Assembly (NCBI GenBank): GCA_018368345.1
Contig: JAGZEK010000009.1
Coordinates: 34,730 to 98,729 of the forward strand
From: Collinsella sp.
GTDB taxonomy: Bacteria; Actinomycetota; Coriobacteriia; Coriobacteriales; Coriobacteriaceae
Direction of reading: 5' to 3'
DNA: 64,000 bases
The position numbers and the translations under genes were made by a program. Every line of letters starts with the position of its first letter. The stretch's first letter is position 1. The notes below the pieces were generated by a model, which worked only from the letters and a program-made list of their open reading frames with translations, had not been told where the DNA came from and did not search any database. Of this stretch, positions 27,283-35,754 are shown one piece after another.

Positions 27283-27520
27283 CTTTTAATACCTTTCTAT
27301 AGATATAAATATCTTAATAATAGTAATAGCACTGACGAAACTGTTGATTACTCCCAAAGACGCAGGTCAGACCCAGAAAGAGAATCGACAGCAACCTGTG
27401 TGCAACAGGGGTGGTTTTCCACGTTCAAAACCTGCGCAAAACTTTTCATCACCGCGGTCTGGGTTTTAGACACCTTATGCCCGTGGTTTCGACAAGTTTT
27501 CAACAGGTGTCTCTATTTCC
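27283..27520. promoter_or_regulatory. dnaA-dnaN spacer with DnaA-box candidates
   Basis: 238 bp, AT-richer near dnaN. It contains GTTTTCAACAGG (27496-27507), the exact reverse complement of the two repeats in the origin at 30696 and 30749; TTTTCCACG (27415-27423, one change from a TTTTCCACA box); and TGTTGATTA (27342-27350). It must also hold the dnaN promoter. It may be a second DnaA-binding cluster as in bipartite origins. Confidence 0.5.
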
Positions 27521-29245
27521 CTACGAACGCAGTGTAATTTTATCGCGCAGCGACTTGAGGTCTTCGGTGACGGTGCGGTCTTCCTGGATCATCTTCTGGA
27601 CCTTTTTGTAGCTCGTGCTGACGGTCGAGTGGTTGCGGTTGCCAAATTCGGCGCCCACCGCCGTGGTCGTCATTTCGCACATCTCGATGGCCAGGTAGAT
27701 AGCGATATGGCGTGCTTTGGCGATATTGGCGTTGCGACGCGGGCCGATGAGCTCCTCGTGCGTCACGCCGTACTGCTCTTCGATGACGGACTGAACCGTT
27801 TGCACGTTGATCTTTTTGGCCGATGTGTCGAAGTACTGGCTGGCGATGGCGTCGATATCGTCAAAGGTGAGCTCCCCGCCCTCGCGCTCGCGGTCGCCCG
27901 CCTCGCCGGCGCAGCGCTCGCAAAAGCTCTCGAGTTCGCGGATGTTGGTGCCCGACACCTCTGCCATGTGCTTAAAGTGCTCATCGGTCAGGTGCCCGCC
28001 GTCGCCCCCGTAGGCCGCCAGCAGTGAATCGTCGCCTGCCTCGGGAGCGGCGACGATGGTGTTCTCGTAATAGCGCTGCAAGATTTTGTATTTCATCTCG
28101 TAGCTGGGCTCTGCGACCAGGCAGAGCATGCCGGCGTTGAAGCGGCTGGTCAGACGCTCGTCCATGCTCAGGTCCTTGGGGGCGCGGTCTGCCGCGATGA
28201 CGACCTTCTTGTTGTTGCGGATGAACTCGTCCATGAGCTGGAAAAAGTAGTCCACGCTCGCGCGCTTGCCGATGATGTTTTGGATGTCATCGATGATGAG
28301 CACGTCCACGCCGTGGTACGCCTGCATGATGGGGGCGTTGCTCTTCTTTTGGCGGTCGAACTCGGTCATCAGGTCGTCCAGATATGCCTGGGAGTTGGCA
28401 TACTTGACCTTGATCTCGGGCGACTTCTCGGCGAGCTCGTTTTTGATAGCGAGCAACAGGTGGGTCTTGCCCAGGCCCGATTTGCCGTAGATGAACAGCG
28501 ATGTGCACGTGCCGCGCTCGTCCGCGAGGGCGGCAAACTTGAGTGCCGAGCGATAGGCATGGCTGTTCTCGGGGCCGTAGACAAAGTTCTCAAAGGTAAA
28601 TTTTGAGTTCGCGGCGAGCGGGGCTCCATCCGTATTCTGCTCGGCCGGCACGGTCGGTGCTGGCATGGGTGAAGCAGGGGTCGCAGCTTGCGTGGATTTA
28701 GTCGGCGCTCCGCCCTTCATCTGGTTCATCATGCGACGAAAATCATCGGCCGAGAGCGTGTTCTTGATTGCAATGCCCGAATCCGCGCCCGCCGCTGCGT
28801 CGTGAGCGATGGGCATGTGCGTGACGGGTACGTTCGTTGACGTCGCCGCCGCGGTCGGCAACGGTGCCATGGTTTCACGGGAAACATCGCTGTGCTGGTG
28901 CTCGATTGTCGGCACGTCGCCTGCAGAGGCCGGCACCGCCGGGGAAGCAGCGGGAGCCGCGGCGGGCGCCGTCGCGGCAGCGGATTCCGTCGCGGCGCCT
29001 TGCGGTGCCACGATATCGAGCGCAATCGGTGCAAAGGCGATTTCTTCCAGATAGGCCTCAATAGTCGGCTGATGCTTTTTGAGCTGCGCGATGGCAAAGC
29101 GCGAGGGGGCCTCGATCGTGAGCGTATCTTCGGTCAGGCTTATAGCGCGCGATTGCCCCAGCATGTTGATGAGGCGTGCATCTTGGCCGTCGCGCTGGCA
29201 AAAGGCGATGGCATCCCCCAGGATGATGCTTGCTTCCTCGTCCAC
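27521..29245 (-). CDS. dnaA: chromosomal replication initiator protein DnaA
   Basis: 574 aa. Domain I is at residues 1-80 and domain II is a long Ala/Pro-rich linker to about residue 205. The AAA+ domain III has Walker A YGKSGLGKTHLL, Walker B VLIIDDIQNI and sensor I VVIAADRAPKDL. Domain IV carries the box-contacting signature ARHIAIYLAIEMCEMTTTAVGAEFGNRNHSTV. The start ATG is 15 bp after the upstream GHKL gene. The linker is long compared with E. coli (467 aa in total there). Oriented away from the putative origin at 30.7 kb. Confidence 0.98.
   Translation of the reverse strand: MDEEASIILGDAIAFCQRDGQDARLINMLGQSRAISLTEDTLTIEAPSRFAIAQLKKHQPTIEAYLEEIAFAPIALDIVAPQGAATESAAATAPAAAPAASPAVPASAGDVPTIEHQHSDVSRETMAPLPTAAATSTNVPVTHMPIAHDAAAGADSGIAIKNTLSADDFRRMMNQMKGGAPTKSTQAATPASPMPAPTVPAEQNTDGAPLAANSKFTFENFVYGPENSHAYRSALKFAALADERGTCTSLFIYGKSGLGKTHLLLAIKNELAEKSPEIKVKYANSQAYLDDLMTEFDRQKKSNAPIMQAYHGVDVLIIDDIQNIIGKRASVDYFFQLMDEFIRNNKKVVIAADRAPKDLSMDERLTSRFNAGMLCLVAEPSYEMKYKILQRYYENTIVAAPEAGDDSLLAAYGGDGGHLTDEHFKHMAEVSGTNIRELESFCERCAGEAGDREREGGELTFDDIDAIASQYFDTSAKKINVQTVQSVIEEQYGVTHEELIGPRRNANIAKARHIAIYLAIEMCEMTTTAVGAEFGNRNHSTVSTSYKKVQKMIQEDRTVTEDLKSLRDKITLRS
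28871..28886. promoter_or_regulatory. parS-like site inside dnaA
   Basis: GGTTTCACGGGAAACA matches 14 of 16 positions of the parS palindrome TGTTTCACGTGAAACA found upstream of parA. It lies within the dnaA linker-coding region (codons for VSRET), where sequence is free to vary. Confidence 0.35.
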
Positions 29246-29260
29246 TGTCTCTCCCGTTCT

Positions 29261-30613
29261 TTAGCTCTGAGCTCGCACGCGAGCGGCGCCGAGTTCGGTC
29301 AGATGGTATTTCTGGCCATGCTTGATGACCAAGCCGGCCTGCGCCAAGTCATTGAGCGTGCGTGACCAAGTGGGGGCCGAGTTTCCAAACGCCCTCGCCA
29401 GATCGGTTGCACCGCACGCTTGATTTTGCGCCAGATAACCCAGCGCGGCGTTGCCGCGATCGCTTACGAACACGTCCGGTTGTGGCTGCGCATACTGATT
29501 TGCTGCATTAGGATACATCATTTGAGCTGCTGGTTGTTGAGAACTCTGCATCGGCGGCATTTGCTGTTGAAAACTTTGAGGCCACTGTTGGTAAGGCTGC
29601 GGAGGCATCTGCTGGGCCCAAGGGTTGTACTGCTGCTGCGGCATCTGCTGGTACGGCTGCTGATATCCCTGCTGGTACTGCTGCGGGAACTGCTGGCCAT
29701 ACCCCAGTGGCGGCATCTGCTGATATGGATATCCCTGTTGGTACGGCTGATAGCCCATTTGCTGGCCGCCCGGTGCCCCCGTTGCCTGCTGCATTGCTGC
29801 TGCATCCTGATCCGCCAGCGGCATGGCCTCTGGCATGTTTGGCGGCATCGACATCGATGCCGCCCGGGGTTCTTGTGTAGGAGGCATTCCTGGCTGCTGC
29901 ATCTGTCCCACGGGGGGCTGCATCTGCTGCGTTGCCATGGGCTGCTGTGCAAAAGCTCCCGGCAGGGGATATGTGGGCTGCTCCGTCTCGGGCCGCACGG
30001 CAGCGCCGCGTCCGCCGGCACGCTCGATTTCCTGCACGCGTTTAGGGTTCAGGCTTACCGTAACCACGGTGCCGTTGCCCATGTTGTCCTCGATGGATAC
30101 GGCACCGCCGGCGTTTTCCAAATACTCCTGCACCATGGGAAAGCCTGCTCCGGTTCCACGGATATAGCGCTTCATCTTGCTGTTTGCGCTGGTAACGCCA
30201 AAGTCGAAAGCACGTTCCTTGTCGTCGATGCCGGGTCCTTGGTCAGCAAAGCGGATGGTGTCTCCGCCGTCCAGGATCGAGATGATGGGCTCGGCAAAGT
30301 GGGCGTGGATAAAGTTTTCGACAATCTCGCGGATGACCATGAGCGAGATATGGCCGCCTTGTTCTTTCATGCACTGGTAGACGGTGTTGGTCGTCTCTTC
30401 CAAATACGTGCGGACATCTTGCGGATCAATGACGACCACACGCGGTGTCGACAACATGTCGTCATAGACGGCGATGCGCGCAGCGTACATGGCTTTCGGC
30501 CCCTGCGTGGTCGTCTGTTCACCTTCGTCACGCTCTTCGCGCACGCCGGTGATGTGCTCGTTGTCGGGTGCCGGGTCTCCGGAATCGACCATGGTGTAAA
30601 AGTCGTCAGACAT
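29261..30613 (-). CDS. GHKL ATPase domain protein with Q/P/M-rich linker and C-terminal winged helix
   Basis: About 450 aa. The N-terminal part is a histidine-kinase-like/anti-sigma-type ATPase fold: N-box REIVENFIHAHF, G1 FADQGPGID, G2 YIRGTGAGFPMV, with no phosphoacceptor histidine domain. Residues about 220-380 are extremely rich in Gln, Pro, Met and Tyr (repeats of YQQGY and QQMPP). The last 70 residues resemble a MarR/ArsR-like winged helix (ATDLARAFGNSAPTWSRTLNDLAQAGLV). I chose the ATG at 30611-30613 (MSDDFYTMVD); a TTG 24 codons earlier is possible. It lies directly between the origin core and dnaA, 15 bp from dnaA, so co-transcription and a role in initiation or developmental control are conceivable. 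The function is unknown. Confidence 0.75.
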   Translation of the reverse strand: MSDDFYTMVDSGDPAPDNEHITGVREERDEGEQTTTQGPKAMYAARIAVYDDMLSTPRVVVIDPQDVRTYLEETTNTVYQCMKEQGGHISLMVIREIVENFIHAHFAEPIISILDGGDTIRFADQGPGIDDKERAFDFGVTSANSKMKRYIRGTGAGFPMVQEYLENAGGAVSIEDNMGNGTVVTVSLNPKRVQEIERAGGRGAAVRPETEQPTYPLPGAFAQQPMATQQMQPPVGQMQQPGMPPTQEPRAASMSMPPNMPEAMPLADQDAAAMQQATGAPGGQQMGYQPYQQGYPYQQMPPLGYGQQFPQQYQQGYQQPYQQMPQQQYNPWAQQMPPQPYQQWPQSFQQQMPPMQSSQQPAAQMMYPNAANQYAQPQPDVFVSDRGNAALGYLAQNQACGATDLARAFGNSAPTWSRTLNDLAQAGLVIKHGQKYHLTELGAARVRAQS

Positions 30614-30685
30614 GCCACTCGCAATCTTCCAAAAGGTTTCGAACAAATAGTAGCTCACCGTGCAATGTTTCTCATCTTTCGACAA

Positions 30686-30790
30686 CTTTCCAAAACCTGT
30701 TGAAAACTTTGGAAAACGGACGAAAAGTTCTCAACATTGCCAACATGACCTGTTGAAAACTCGATGAAATATCGTGAAAAGTTGCCATAC
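30686..30790. other. putative oriC core with repeated TGTTGAAAA boxes
   Basis: Between divergent gene sets lie two exact copies of CCTGTTGAAAAC (30696-30707 and 30749-30760) and one near-copy in the opposite orientation, TTCTCAACA (30728-30736). TGTTGAAAA matches the classical DnaA box TGTGGATAA at 7 of 9 positions. The same 12-mer occurs inverted in the dnaA-dnaN spacer. The surrounding sequence is AT-rich. Genes to the left run on minus and to the right on plus, as expected around a bidirectional origin. No DUE was measured; the call is by sequence and context. Confidence 0.65.
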
Positions 30791-30856
30791 ACCGCTAAAT
30801 CGAGCTCGGCTTATGGGGGAACCGTGTGAACTGCGTAACCTTTTACCTTTGATTTC

Positions 30857-30886
30857 TTGACATTTGAACATTGATTTCCCTACAAT
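30857..30886 (+). promoter_or_regulatory. promoter of rpmH-rnpA
   Basis: Consensus -35 TTGACA (30857-30862) and -10 TACAAT (30881-30886) separated by 18 bp, giving a leader of about 65 nt before rpmH. Confidence 0.85.
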
Positions 30887-30958
30887 CTTCAAGCTCACGT
30901 GTCTATATCTGCGTCCGCGCCCCCGCGGACACTCGAAATGCAGCAGGAGGAACTTAAG

Positions 30959-31093
30959 ATGAAGCGTACGTATCAGCCTAATAAGCGTAAGCGTGCCAAG
31001 ACCCATGGCTTCCGTGCCCGTATGGCCACTAAGGGTGGTCGTGCCGTGCTCGCCCGTCGTCGCGCCAAGGGCCGCAAGCGTCTCACTGTCTAG
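30959..31093 (+). CDS. rpmH: 50S ribosomal protein bL34
   Basis: 44 aa, highly basic, with the full family signature MKRTYQPNKRKRAKTHGFRARM and GRAVLARRRAKGRKRLTV. The ATG at 30959 follows AGGAGG; 20 upstream codons in frame are leader. It is the first gene of the rpmH-rnpA-yidD-yidC-jag group conserved at bacterial origins and has a consensus promoter. Confidence 0.98.
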   Translation: MKRTYQPNKRKRAKTHGFRARMATKGGRAVLARRRAKGRKRLTV

Positions 31094-31113
31094 CAGCGAT
31101 ACACACATCTCGC

Positions 31114-31452
31114 ATGAAGACTATTAAGTCTCGGCAAGATTTCGAGCATGTGTTCAGTCAGGGGCGTCGTTTCAATCACCCTCTGATTCGAATGACCATA
31201 TGTGAATCGGTTGGCGAAGGCGACTCCGGAAGGGTCGCCTTCGTTGGTGCTAAGCGACTCGGTTGTGCCGTCGTGCGCAACCGATCTAAGCGTGTGATGC
31301 GCGAGGCCGCCCGCAGCTGCGGATTTCCCGTTGCGGGTTATGACATCATCTTGTTCGCAACTCCCAAGACGAGGGTTTCCTCGCCGCAGGAGATGGACAA
31401 GGCGTTGCGTTCGCTTATGAAACGCGCCGGCGTTGCCGGGGAGGAGCGATGA
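31114..31452 (+). CDS. rnpA: ribonuclease P protein component
   Basis: 112 aa. Binds the RNase P RNA and the 5' leader of pre-tRNA. The central RNR motif is clear (KRLGCAVVRNRSKRVMREAAR, residues about 46-66), together with the N-terminal FEHVFSQGRRF and the GYDIILFATP strand. It starts 20 bp after rpmH, and its stop overlaps the yidD start by four bases (ATGA). Confidence 0.95.
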   Translation: MKTIKSRQDFEHVFSQGRRFNHPLIRMTICESVGEGDSGRVAFVGAKRLGCAVVRNRSKRVMREAARSCGFPVAGYDIILFATPKTRVSSPQEMDKALRSLMKRAGVAGEER

Positions 31453-31673
31453 GCAATCACGTTTTGCGACGTGTTGCCATCGCTCCTATTCGCATATATC
31501 AACAGGTTATTTCGCCCTTATTGCCTGACGCGTGCATTTATTACCCAACGTGCTCGCAATACGCCATCCAGGCGATTGAGAAGTACGGTTTTTTGAGAGG
31601 CTGCTGGCTTGCCGTGAGGCGCATCGCTCGCTGCAATCCCCTGCACGTCGGCGGTTATGACCCTGTGCCTTAG
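31449..31673 (+). CDS. yidD: membrane protein insertion efficiency factor YidD
   Basis: 74 aa, matching the family in length and in the signature YQQVISPLLPDACIYYPTCSQYAIQAI followed by GGYDPVP. The three Cys (ACIYYPTCS and ARCNP) are typical. It is a small amphipathic inner-membrane-associated protein that assists YidC-dependent insertion. It overlaps rnpA by 4 nt and precedes yidC by 29 bp. Confidence 0.95.
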   Translation: MSNHVLRRVAIAPIRIYQQVISPLLPDACIYYPTCSQYAIQAIEKYGFLRGCWLAVRRIARCNPLHVGGYDPVP

Positions 31674-31702
31674 CGGGCACTCGCTATCGGAGGAAAACTT
31701 AC

Positions 31703-32473
31703 ATGTGGGATTGGATCGTTAACATCCTTTTCGAGCTGCTCAAGCTCATCCAGACCTTTGCGGTCGACTGGGGCCTGTCCATCATCATCCTGGTGGTCAT
31801 CATCCGTCTGCTGCTGACGCCGCTCATGCTCAAGTCGACAAAGTCGACGGCTCGCATGCAGGTGCTGCAGCCCAAGATGCTCGAAATCCAGGAGCGCTAC
31901 GCCGACGATCCCCAGCGTCAGGCCGAGGAGATGCAGAAGTTCTACAGCGAGAACAAGTTCAATCCGCTGGCCGGCTGCCTGCCGCTTCTGATTCAGATGC
32001 CCGTCCTTATCGCCCTGTTCACGCTTCTGCGCAACCTGCCGCAGTACTTTAACGAGGGCACGTTCTCGTTCTTCAACATCCTGCCCGACCTGACCACCAC
32101 GCCTAGCGCTTCCTTTGCCGATGGCTTTATGGTTGCGTTGCCTGCGCTGGTTTGCCTGATTCTCTTCGCTGTCTTGACCCTGATTCCGCAGCTGTATATG
32201 TCCCGCAATCAGACCGGTCAGCAGGCCCAGAGCATGCGTATGATGGCCGTTGTCATGACCGTTATGATGCTTTGGATGGGCTGGAGCCTGCCCGTCGGCG
32301 TTCTGCTGTACTACGATGTGTCTTCTGCCTGGCAGGTTATCCAGCAGATTTTTGTGACGCAGAAGGTCATCGACAAGGCGAAGGCCGATGAGGAGGAGCG
32401 TCTTAAGAACGCTCCGCTGCAGGTTGAGGTCACTCGTCGCGAGAAGAAGCCGCGCCCGCACAAGAAGAAGTAG
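31703..32473 (+). CDS. yidC: membrane protein insertase YidC/Oxa1
   Basis: 256 aa, the short Gram-positive form without the large periplasmic domain. Five transmembrane segments are visible, starting with WIVNILFELLKLIQTFAV. The hydrophilic-groove arginine is in the second segment (IIRLLLTPL), followed by the cytoplasmic coiled-coil hairpin (QVLQPKMLEIQERY to EEMQKFYSENKFNPL). The C-terminus is strongly basic (RREKKPRPHKKK), suited to ribosome binding. No lipobox is seen at the N-terminus. A GGAGG ribosome binding site precedes the ATG. Confidence 0.96.
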   Translation: MWDWIVNILFELLKLIQTFAVDWGLSIIILVVIIRLLLTPLMLKSTKSTARMQVLQPKMLEIQERYADDPQRQAEEMQKFYSENKFNPLAGCLPLLIQMPVLIALFTLLRNLPQYFNEGTFSFFNILPDLTTTPSASFADGFMVALPALVCLILFAVLTLIPQLYMSRNQTGQQAQSMRMMAVVMTVMMLWMGWSLPVGVLLYYDVSSAWQVIQQIFVTQKVIDKAKADEEERLKNAPLQVEVTRREKKPRPHKKK

Positions 32474-32517
32474 TGGGATATCAATCTTATTTAGGTACCT
32501 AACTTTTGGAGTACGTT

Positions 32518-33087
32518 ATGTCTGAAGAGATCATCGAGGATATGCTTGAGGAGGTTGCCCCGCAGGTCGCGGGCGATTATCCCGAGATTGCACAGCGCTA
32601 CAAGGCTGGTGAAGAGCTGACCGATGAGGAGCTCGACACCATTGCCGATGTTGCGATTTCCATCCTGCGTTCCATCCTTTCGCACTTCGATGCCGCCAAC
32701 TCTCCTATCGATGAGTATGAGGGCGACGAGGGTGAGCTGATTTTGGATGTAACGGCTCCCGACCTTGCCGTTCTCATTGGCCGTCATGGTCGCACCCTTG
32801 ATGCCCTTCAGGTTATGTTCTCTTTGCTGGTGAGCCGCAAGCTTGGCTTTAGGTATCCGGTTGTAGTGGACGTCGAGGGATACAAGAGCCGCCGTCAGGA
32901 CAAGGTTGCCTCCATGGCTCAGTCTGCTGCCGAGCGTGCCATTCGCTCTCATAAGAGTGTTTCGCTTCCGCCTATGAATGCTTATGAGCGCCGACTGGTT
33001 CACATTGCACTTCGTGGCAATGATGCCGTCGATACTCATTCTGAGGGTTCTGACCCTGATCGCCATGTGGTGATTGTTGCTCGATAA
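32518..33087 (+). CDS. jag: Jag/KhpB RNA-binding protein (KH and R3H domains)
   Basis: 189 aa from the ATG at 32518 (GGAG six bases upstream). An acidic N-terminal stretch is followed by a KH domain (residues about 75-140, with LIGRHGRTLDALQVMF as the GXXG loop region) and an R3H domain (ASMAQSAAERAI to PMNAYERRLVHIAL). KhpB/Jag with KhpA binds RNA and affects cell elongation and division in streptococci. It ends the yidC group; a strong terminator follows. Confidence 0.93.
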   Translation: MSEEIIEDMLEEVAPQVAGDYPEIAQRYKAGEELTDEELDTIADVAISILRSILSHFDAANSPIDEYEGDEGELILDVTAPDLAVLIGRHGRTLDALQVMFSLLVSRKLGFRYPVVVDVEGYKSRRQDKVASMAQSAAERAIRSHKSVSLPPMNAYERRLVHIALRGNDAVDTHSEGSDPDRHVVIVAR

Positions 33088-33105
33088 TCTACTCGAGCTT
33101 ATGCT

Positions 33106-33137
33106 AAGGGGACGTGGTTTCCACGTCCCCTTTTTTT
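33106..33137 (+). terminator. intrinsic terminator after jag
   Basis: A 12-bp stem AAGGGGACGTGG/CCACGTCCCCTT with a TTT loop, followed by a run of T. It ends the rpmH-jag transcript. Confidence 0.93.
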
Positions 33138-33183
33138 GTCAAAAGTTCTCGATACACTGATTTTTGTCAGAAAGGAGCTTTCG

Positions 33184-33921
33184 TTGTTAGTACTTACTGA
33201 TCAGCAGGCTGACGAGATGTTGAGTCGTCTAACTTCCTATTGCAAAGAGTATTCCTTGAGCGTAACTGATGTTGAGCTGAGGAAATGTATTCATCATTTG
33301 GATTTGGTTCTGAAAACAAATAAGACAACCAATCTCACCCGTATTCTTAACGTAGAAGATGCTGCCGTACTTCATATCCTCGACTCTCTTGTTTTGCTCC
33401 CCTATATCAATAGGGCTCCTGAGGGAGCTTTACTCGATATGGGTACGGGTGCGGGCTTCCCTGGTATTCCGTTAACCATAGCCACGCATCGTAAAGCTAC
33501 TTATATTGACTCTGTTGGCAAGAAGGTTGATGCTGTCAATTCTTTTGTCCATGTTCTTGGATTGAAACATGCTCATGCGGTTCATGATCGTCTTGAAGAA
33601 TTTGCTCGAAGCCATAAGAAGCAGTTTTCTGTCGTAACCGCCCGTGCACTGGCCCCTCTACCGATTCTTGTTGAGTATGCGGCACCGTACCTGAAGGATG
33701 GAGGGCTATTTGTTATCACCAAGGGCAATCCTTCGGATGAGGAGCTTGCTTCCGGTATGTCAGCAGCTAAGATTTGCGGCTTCACTTTGCTTCTGAATGA
33801 CGCAATTGATTTGCCTGAAGGATTGGGTCACAGGGAGTTCATTGTTCTTAAGAAGAGTCATCCAGCATCTGTTTCACTGCCTCGTGCAAATGGCATGGCA
33901 AAGAAGAATCCGCTTGCCTAG
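33184..33921 (+). CDS. rsmG: 16S rRNA (guanine527-N7)-methyltransferase RsmG
   Basis: 245 aa from a TTG at 33184 that has AAAGGAG six bases upstream; the frame is open 16 codons further into the terminator. SAM-binding motif I is LLDMGTGAGFPGIPL; other RsmG features are NLTRI, HILDSLVLL and VTARALAPLPILVEY. It methylates G527 of 16S rRNA; loss gives low-level streptomycin resistance elsewhere. GC content and codon use are visibly lower (A/T third positions) than in neighbours outside rsmG-parB. It is immediately followed by the parS cluster. Confidence 0.95.
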   Translation: MLVLTDQQADEMLSRLTSYCKEYSLSVTDVELRKCIHHLDLVLKTNKTTNLTRILNVEDAAVLHILDSLVLLPYINRAPEGALLDMGTGAGFPGIPLTIATHRKATYIDSVGKKVDAVNSFVHVLGLKHAHAVHDRLEEFARSHKKQFSVVTARALAPLPILVEYAAPYLKDGGLFVITKGNPSDEELASGMSAAKICGFTLLLNDAIDLPEGLGHREFIVLKKSHPASVSLPRANGMAKKNPLA

Positions 33922-33922
33922 A

Positions 33923-34016
33923 TGTTTCACGTGAAACATAATGGATACTAACAACTTGCAGTGTTTCACGTGAAACATGGCGGTTGATATCGAATCGGAA
34001 TGTTTTACGTGAAACA
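33923..34016. promoter_or_regulatory. cluster of three parS centromere sites
   Basis: TGTTTCACGTGAAACA occurs exactly at 33923-33938 and 33962-33977; a third copy at 34001-34016 has one change (TGTTTTACGTGAAACA). This is the universal ParB-binding palindrome. The sites lie in the 134-bp gap before parA and so can also mediate autoregulation of parAB. Confidence 0.97.
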
Positions 34017-34055
34017 TCCTCCGTTTGACAGCTTTAATACACACCAGGAGGGACC

Positions 34056-34856
34056 GTGGGATTTCGCGACGTTAAGCGTTCTAAGAGCGCAAAAGACACG
34101 CGTATCATTGCAATCATCAATCAAAAAGGCGGCGTCGGTAAGTCAACGACGGCTGTAAACCTTGCAGCAGCACTGGGTGAGCAGGGTCGTAAGACACTGA
34201 TTGTCGATTTTGATCCGCAGGGAAACAGCACTAGTGGATTCGGAATTGAAAAAGAAGACCTTGATCACTGCATCTATGATGCATTGTTGAATGATGTGCC
34301 GGCAGAATCGCTTGTTCTTGATACAAATTGCAAAAAGGTATTCGTAATTCCGGCTACAATTCAGCTTGCAGGCGCGGAAATTGAACTCGTAAGCGCAATC
34401 GCTCGTGAAACCCGCCTCAAAGATTTACTTGAGCCGATTCAGGACGAGTTCGATTTTATTTTCATTGACTGTCCCCCTTCGCTCGGCCTGCTTACTATCA
34501 ACGCCTTGACCGCAGCAGACAGCGTTTTGATTCCTATCCAGTGCGAGTATTACGCACTCGAGGGTGTTACGAAGCTGCTTGAGTCAATGAAGATGGTTAA
34601 ATCACGTCTGAATAAGGGCTTAGACACCTATGGTGTGCTTATGACCATGTATGACTCGCGTACTTCACTATCGAATCAGGTTGTTGAGGAGGTTCAATCG
34701 TACTTTGGTGATAAGGCGTTTAAGACGCTAATCCCACGTACGGTTAAAATCTCCGAAGCTCCGTCTTTTGGAGAACCGGTAATTACCTATGCACCTCAGA
34801 ATAAGGGTGCAAAAGCGTATATGAACCTTGCAAAAGAGGTGATCAAGCGTGCCTAG
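34056..34856 (+). CDS. parA: chromosome partitioning ATPase ParA/Soj
   Basis: 266 aa with the deviant Walker A KGGVGKSTTAVNLA near residue 24, the DFDPQGNSTSG switch and Walker B FIFIDCPPSLGLLT. It forms nucleoid-bound dimers that move ParB-parS complexes and, as Soj, modulates DnaA. The GTG start has an excellent AGGAGGGACC upstream. The last 8 nt overlap parB. A+T-richer than the rest of the window. Confidence 0.97.
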   Translation: MGFRDVKRSKSAKDTRIIAIINQKGGVGKSTTAVNLAAALGEQGRKTLIVDFDPQGNSTSGFGIEKEDLDHCIYDALLNDVPAESLVLDTNCKKVFVIPATIQLAGAEIELVSAIARETRLKDLLEPIQDEFDFIFIDCPPSLGLLTINALTAADSVLIPIQCEYYALEGVTKLLESMKMVKSRLNKGLDTYGVLMTMYDSRTSLSNQVVEEVQSYFGDKAFKTLIPRTVKISEAPSFGEPVITYAPQNKGAKAYMNLAKEVIKRA

Positions 34857-35754
34857 TGTAAAGAAGCGTGGCGGGTTGGGACGTGGACTCAATGCTTTGG
34901 TCTCAGAGGCCGAGTATGAGACCGGTGGTTCGGCTGTATCGGCTTCAAATGCCGCATCTGAAACAAAGCTACCTATTGAGGATATTGTTCCCAACCCTAA
35001 TCAGCCGCGAATTCACTTTAACGAAACTGAACTTCGCGAGTTGAGCGAGTCAATCCAAGAACATGGCGTTTTGCAGCCGCTTTTAGTTCGCAAGCATGGA
35101 AACGGCTATGAGATCATCGCTGGTGAGCGTCGTTACCAGGCGTCAAAGCTTGCTGGTCTTGAAGAGCTGCCTGTCATCATTAAAGACGTTAATGATGAAG
35201 AGATGCTGGCTCTTGCTCTTATCGAAAATCTTCAGCGTTCCGATCTGAATCCCGTCGAAGAGGCTAAGGGCTATCGACAACTCATCGATGCCAGCGGTAT
35301 GACACAGGAGGCATTGTCGAAGGCAGTAAGCAAGTCACGCTCTGCAATTACAAACTCACTGCGTCTTCTCGATCTCCCCGAAATAGTTCAGCAGATGATT
35401 TTTGAGGGCAAACTTACTGCTGGTCATGCACGTGCGATTCTTGCAGTGCCCTATGAGGACGCGCGTATTCGACTTGCAGAGAAAGTTGTTGCGGAGGGTC
35501 TTTCCGTAAGAGCGACAGAAAATCTTGCTCCGTTGTTTTCTGCCGGAGAGACACCTAAGACGTCTAGGCCTGCAACGCCTCAGTCTTTTAAAAAGGCTGC
35601 CCGTGTGCTTCGTCAGGTATTTAATACCAACGTGCGTGTGAAGAGCTCGCGTGGAAAGAATAAGATTGAGATTGAGTTTAAAGACGAGGAAGAGCTCTCT
35701 CGTATTCTTGGCGAAATGATTCAGTTTGATCAAGGAGGCCAAGATGAGGAATAA
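34849..35754 (+). CDS. parB: chromosome partitioning protein ParB/Spo0J (CTPase)
   Basis: 301 aa, GTG start overlapping parA. Features in order: N-terminal ParA-stimulating peptide (KKRGGLGRGLNALV), CTP-binding/ParB-N domain (VPNPNQPR, GERRYQASKLAG, ENLQRSDLNPVEEAKGY), the parS-reading HTH (MTQEALSKAVSKSRSAITNSLRLL) and a C-terminal dimerisation segment. It loads at the adjacent parS sites and spreads as a clamp. Confidence 0.97.
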   Translation: MPSVKKRGGLGRGLNALVSEAEYETGGSAVSASNAASETKLPIEDIVPNPNQPRIHFNETELRELSESIQEHGVLQPLLVRKHGNGYEIIAGERRYQASKLAGLEELPVIIKDVNDEEMLALALIENLQRSDLNPVEEAKGYRQLIDASGMTQEALSKAVSKSRSAITNSLRLLDLPEIVQQMIFEGKLTAGHARAILAVPYEDARIRLAEKVVAEGLSVRATENLAPLFSAGETPKTSRPATPQSFKKAARVLRQVFNTNVRVKSSRGKNKIEIEFKDEEELSRILGEMIQFDQGGQDEE

